Positions 62,989 through 64,000 of a DNA stretch of 64,000 bases are shown here, in pieces (within the stretch, counting starts at the first letter, position 1; each line of letters starts with the position of its first letter). A program made the position numbers and the translations under genes. Under the pieces are notes generated by a model that was not told the origin of the DNA, did no database searches, and saw only the letters and a list, made by a program, of their open reading frames with translations. This stretch comes from Micropterix aruncella (Eukaryota; Arthropoda; Insecta; Lepidoptera; Micropterigidae): contig OX155957.1 of NCBI GenBank assembly GCA_944548615.1, positions 21,186,035-21,250,034 on the forward strand, in the 5' to 3' direction.

Positions 62989-63387
62989 CAGGGTGAGTTT
63001 TCAATTAGCGACACCGTAAAGTGGGTGAGTCAATACGAGCAGATAAGCAACTTTTGATGAAAAATTGTGGGTAAAACAAAAAAAAAATGTTTTTGATTTT
63101 TTTTAATGTTTGAAAAATTTGACTGATAAATACCAGTTTGACAAGCGTTTGAGCGCGCTGCGCCATCTAACAATAGGTAAAGTATCGCGAATAAACAATA
63201 TTCGCGATATTTTAAAACCCGCTTAACTCTTTTTATACTAGTTTTCAAAACCTAAATCTTTCAATATTAAAAAATATATATATTTTTTTTATTGTTTTAT
63301 TTTATTCAAAAATTGTTATCGAAACTTGCTTATTTGCTCGTACTGATTCACCCACTTCAAGGTGTCACTAATTAAAAACTCACCCTG
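62989..63387. mobile_element. Foldback MITE ('AGGGTGAGTTTT' family), copy C
   Basis: CAGGGTGAGTTTTCAATTAG and the mirrored right end pair for about 80 bp, continuing through GACACC and TACGAGCA. TA flanks at 62987 and 63388. It lies 314 bases after the PNISR stop, so it may be within the 3' UTR. Confidence 0.88.
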
Positions 63388-63468
63388 TATGGTTCAAATT
63401 TCAAGTCAATCGATTAAGCCGTTTAACATAGAGGTTGGTCCATATAGAGATATAGAAACCTAAAACTA

Positions 63469-64000
63469 CACTTGACAGCAAAAAAATCGCACACCCCTGA
63501 CATTTTATCAACCTATTTTTATAATTATATTTGGAGGCTCATTGAAAATGAATTTTACGTGTATTGAAAGTGTAAAATATAGGCTTTCGGAGGAGACACA
63601 AGGAGTTGACCTTGACCTCCGAAAACAATACAACAACAATAAAATAGCCCATCCCGAAATCACTCGTTCCAGGCAGCGTCGGTAGCAACTTATCGCAGGT
63701 ATTAATAGTCGCCATTTGCATATCAATGCACAGCCTGGAAGCATCTCTATCGATTACGACCTCAATCGGAAAAAGAAAATGGATACCACACCAGAAGTAG
63801 CCGCTTAAGTGATTGCATTAATTGAAGCGGGACGGAACCAAAGTCAAGTGGCTCGATAACTGAATTTGAGCCGATACCCCATTCCTCAAGTACACCAAAG
63901 GGACTAGCAGCTACAAACGACGATAAGGATCTGGCCGTCTTTGTGCTACAACACAGCGTGATGATCGCTTTCTTGTAATAAGTTTATTACAAAATCGTTT
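63469..64000 (+). mobile_element. Tc1-like transposon, left part (runs off window)
   Basis: After TA at 63467 the end reads CACTTGACAGCAAAAAAATC. The transposase relic follows; the right end is beyond the window. Confidence 0.75.
63779..64000 (+). pseudogene. Degraded Tc1-family transposase N-terminus
   Basis: ATG at 63779 reads MDTTPEVAA, stop, VIALIEAGRNQSQVAR, stop, LNLSRYPIPQVHQRD, then shifts to ATTQRDDRFLV and ISLLQNR. IxLIExGxSQxxVAxxLNxS and RxxTxxxDRFIVxxxLxNR are the helix-turn-helix landmarks of Tc1 transposases. Several stops and one frameshift show it is dead. Confidence 0.85.

Overview
The window comes from an insect, most probably a moth or butterfly. The evidence is small host exons in large AT-rich, transposon-packed introns, short Helitrons ending CTAG, tRNA-derived SINEs with A/B boxes, and arthropod-type exon sequences. 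No assembly name or species can be read from the sequence.

Three host genes are supported by joining exons in phase. (1) On the plus strand, 238-15384, are the last five coding exons of a class C GPCR of the metabotropic glutamate receptor family: end of the cysteine-rich domain, all seven TM helices, cytoplasmic tail and stop. The ligand-binding exons lie upstream of the window. (2) On the minus strand, 27645-21119, is the complete RpS30/FAU gene: a FUBI ubiquitin-like domain fused to ribosomal protein eS30, 133 aa from three coding exons, with a non-coding 5' exon and a polyA signal. Its last 20 codons lie 5.2 kb from the rest and have no ORF of their own. (3) On the plus strand, 32069-62674, is a complete 11-exon gene for an 798-aa orthologue of PNISR, an SR-related nuclear speckle protein. 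Every exon joins in frame.

The rest is a dense, nested mobile-element landscape. Elements with visible ends include: Helitrons (5061, 10.3k, 11418, 59155); hAT elements with target-site duplications (TSDs) (6796-7630 inside 5686-7843; 22087-24403); TTAA-flanked piggyBac-like MITEs (13332, 22476, 25638, 38811, 56412, 61292); Tc1/mariner and pogo-like foldback MITEs (46510, 52580, 54403, 62989) and a degraded Tc1 gene (63469 on); a PIF/Harbinger remnant inside a tRNA SINE (41.6-45.0k); MULE transposase fragments (57.8-60.3k); LINE 3' ends (13.5k, 19.8k, 36.5k, 55.1k); and an unnamed 0.63-0.68 kb retroposon with 15-16 bp TSDs (18536, 20076). The most distinctive is a 2.34 kb DNA transposon at 28999-31338 with perfect inverted ends, repeated internal ATAGGAC motifs and a broken transposase that I cannot place in a named superfamily. 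It lies between RpS30 and PNISR.

The three host genes have no visible functional link. The mobile elements mostly sit in introns and intergenic DNA and leave the exons intact.
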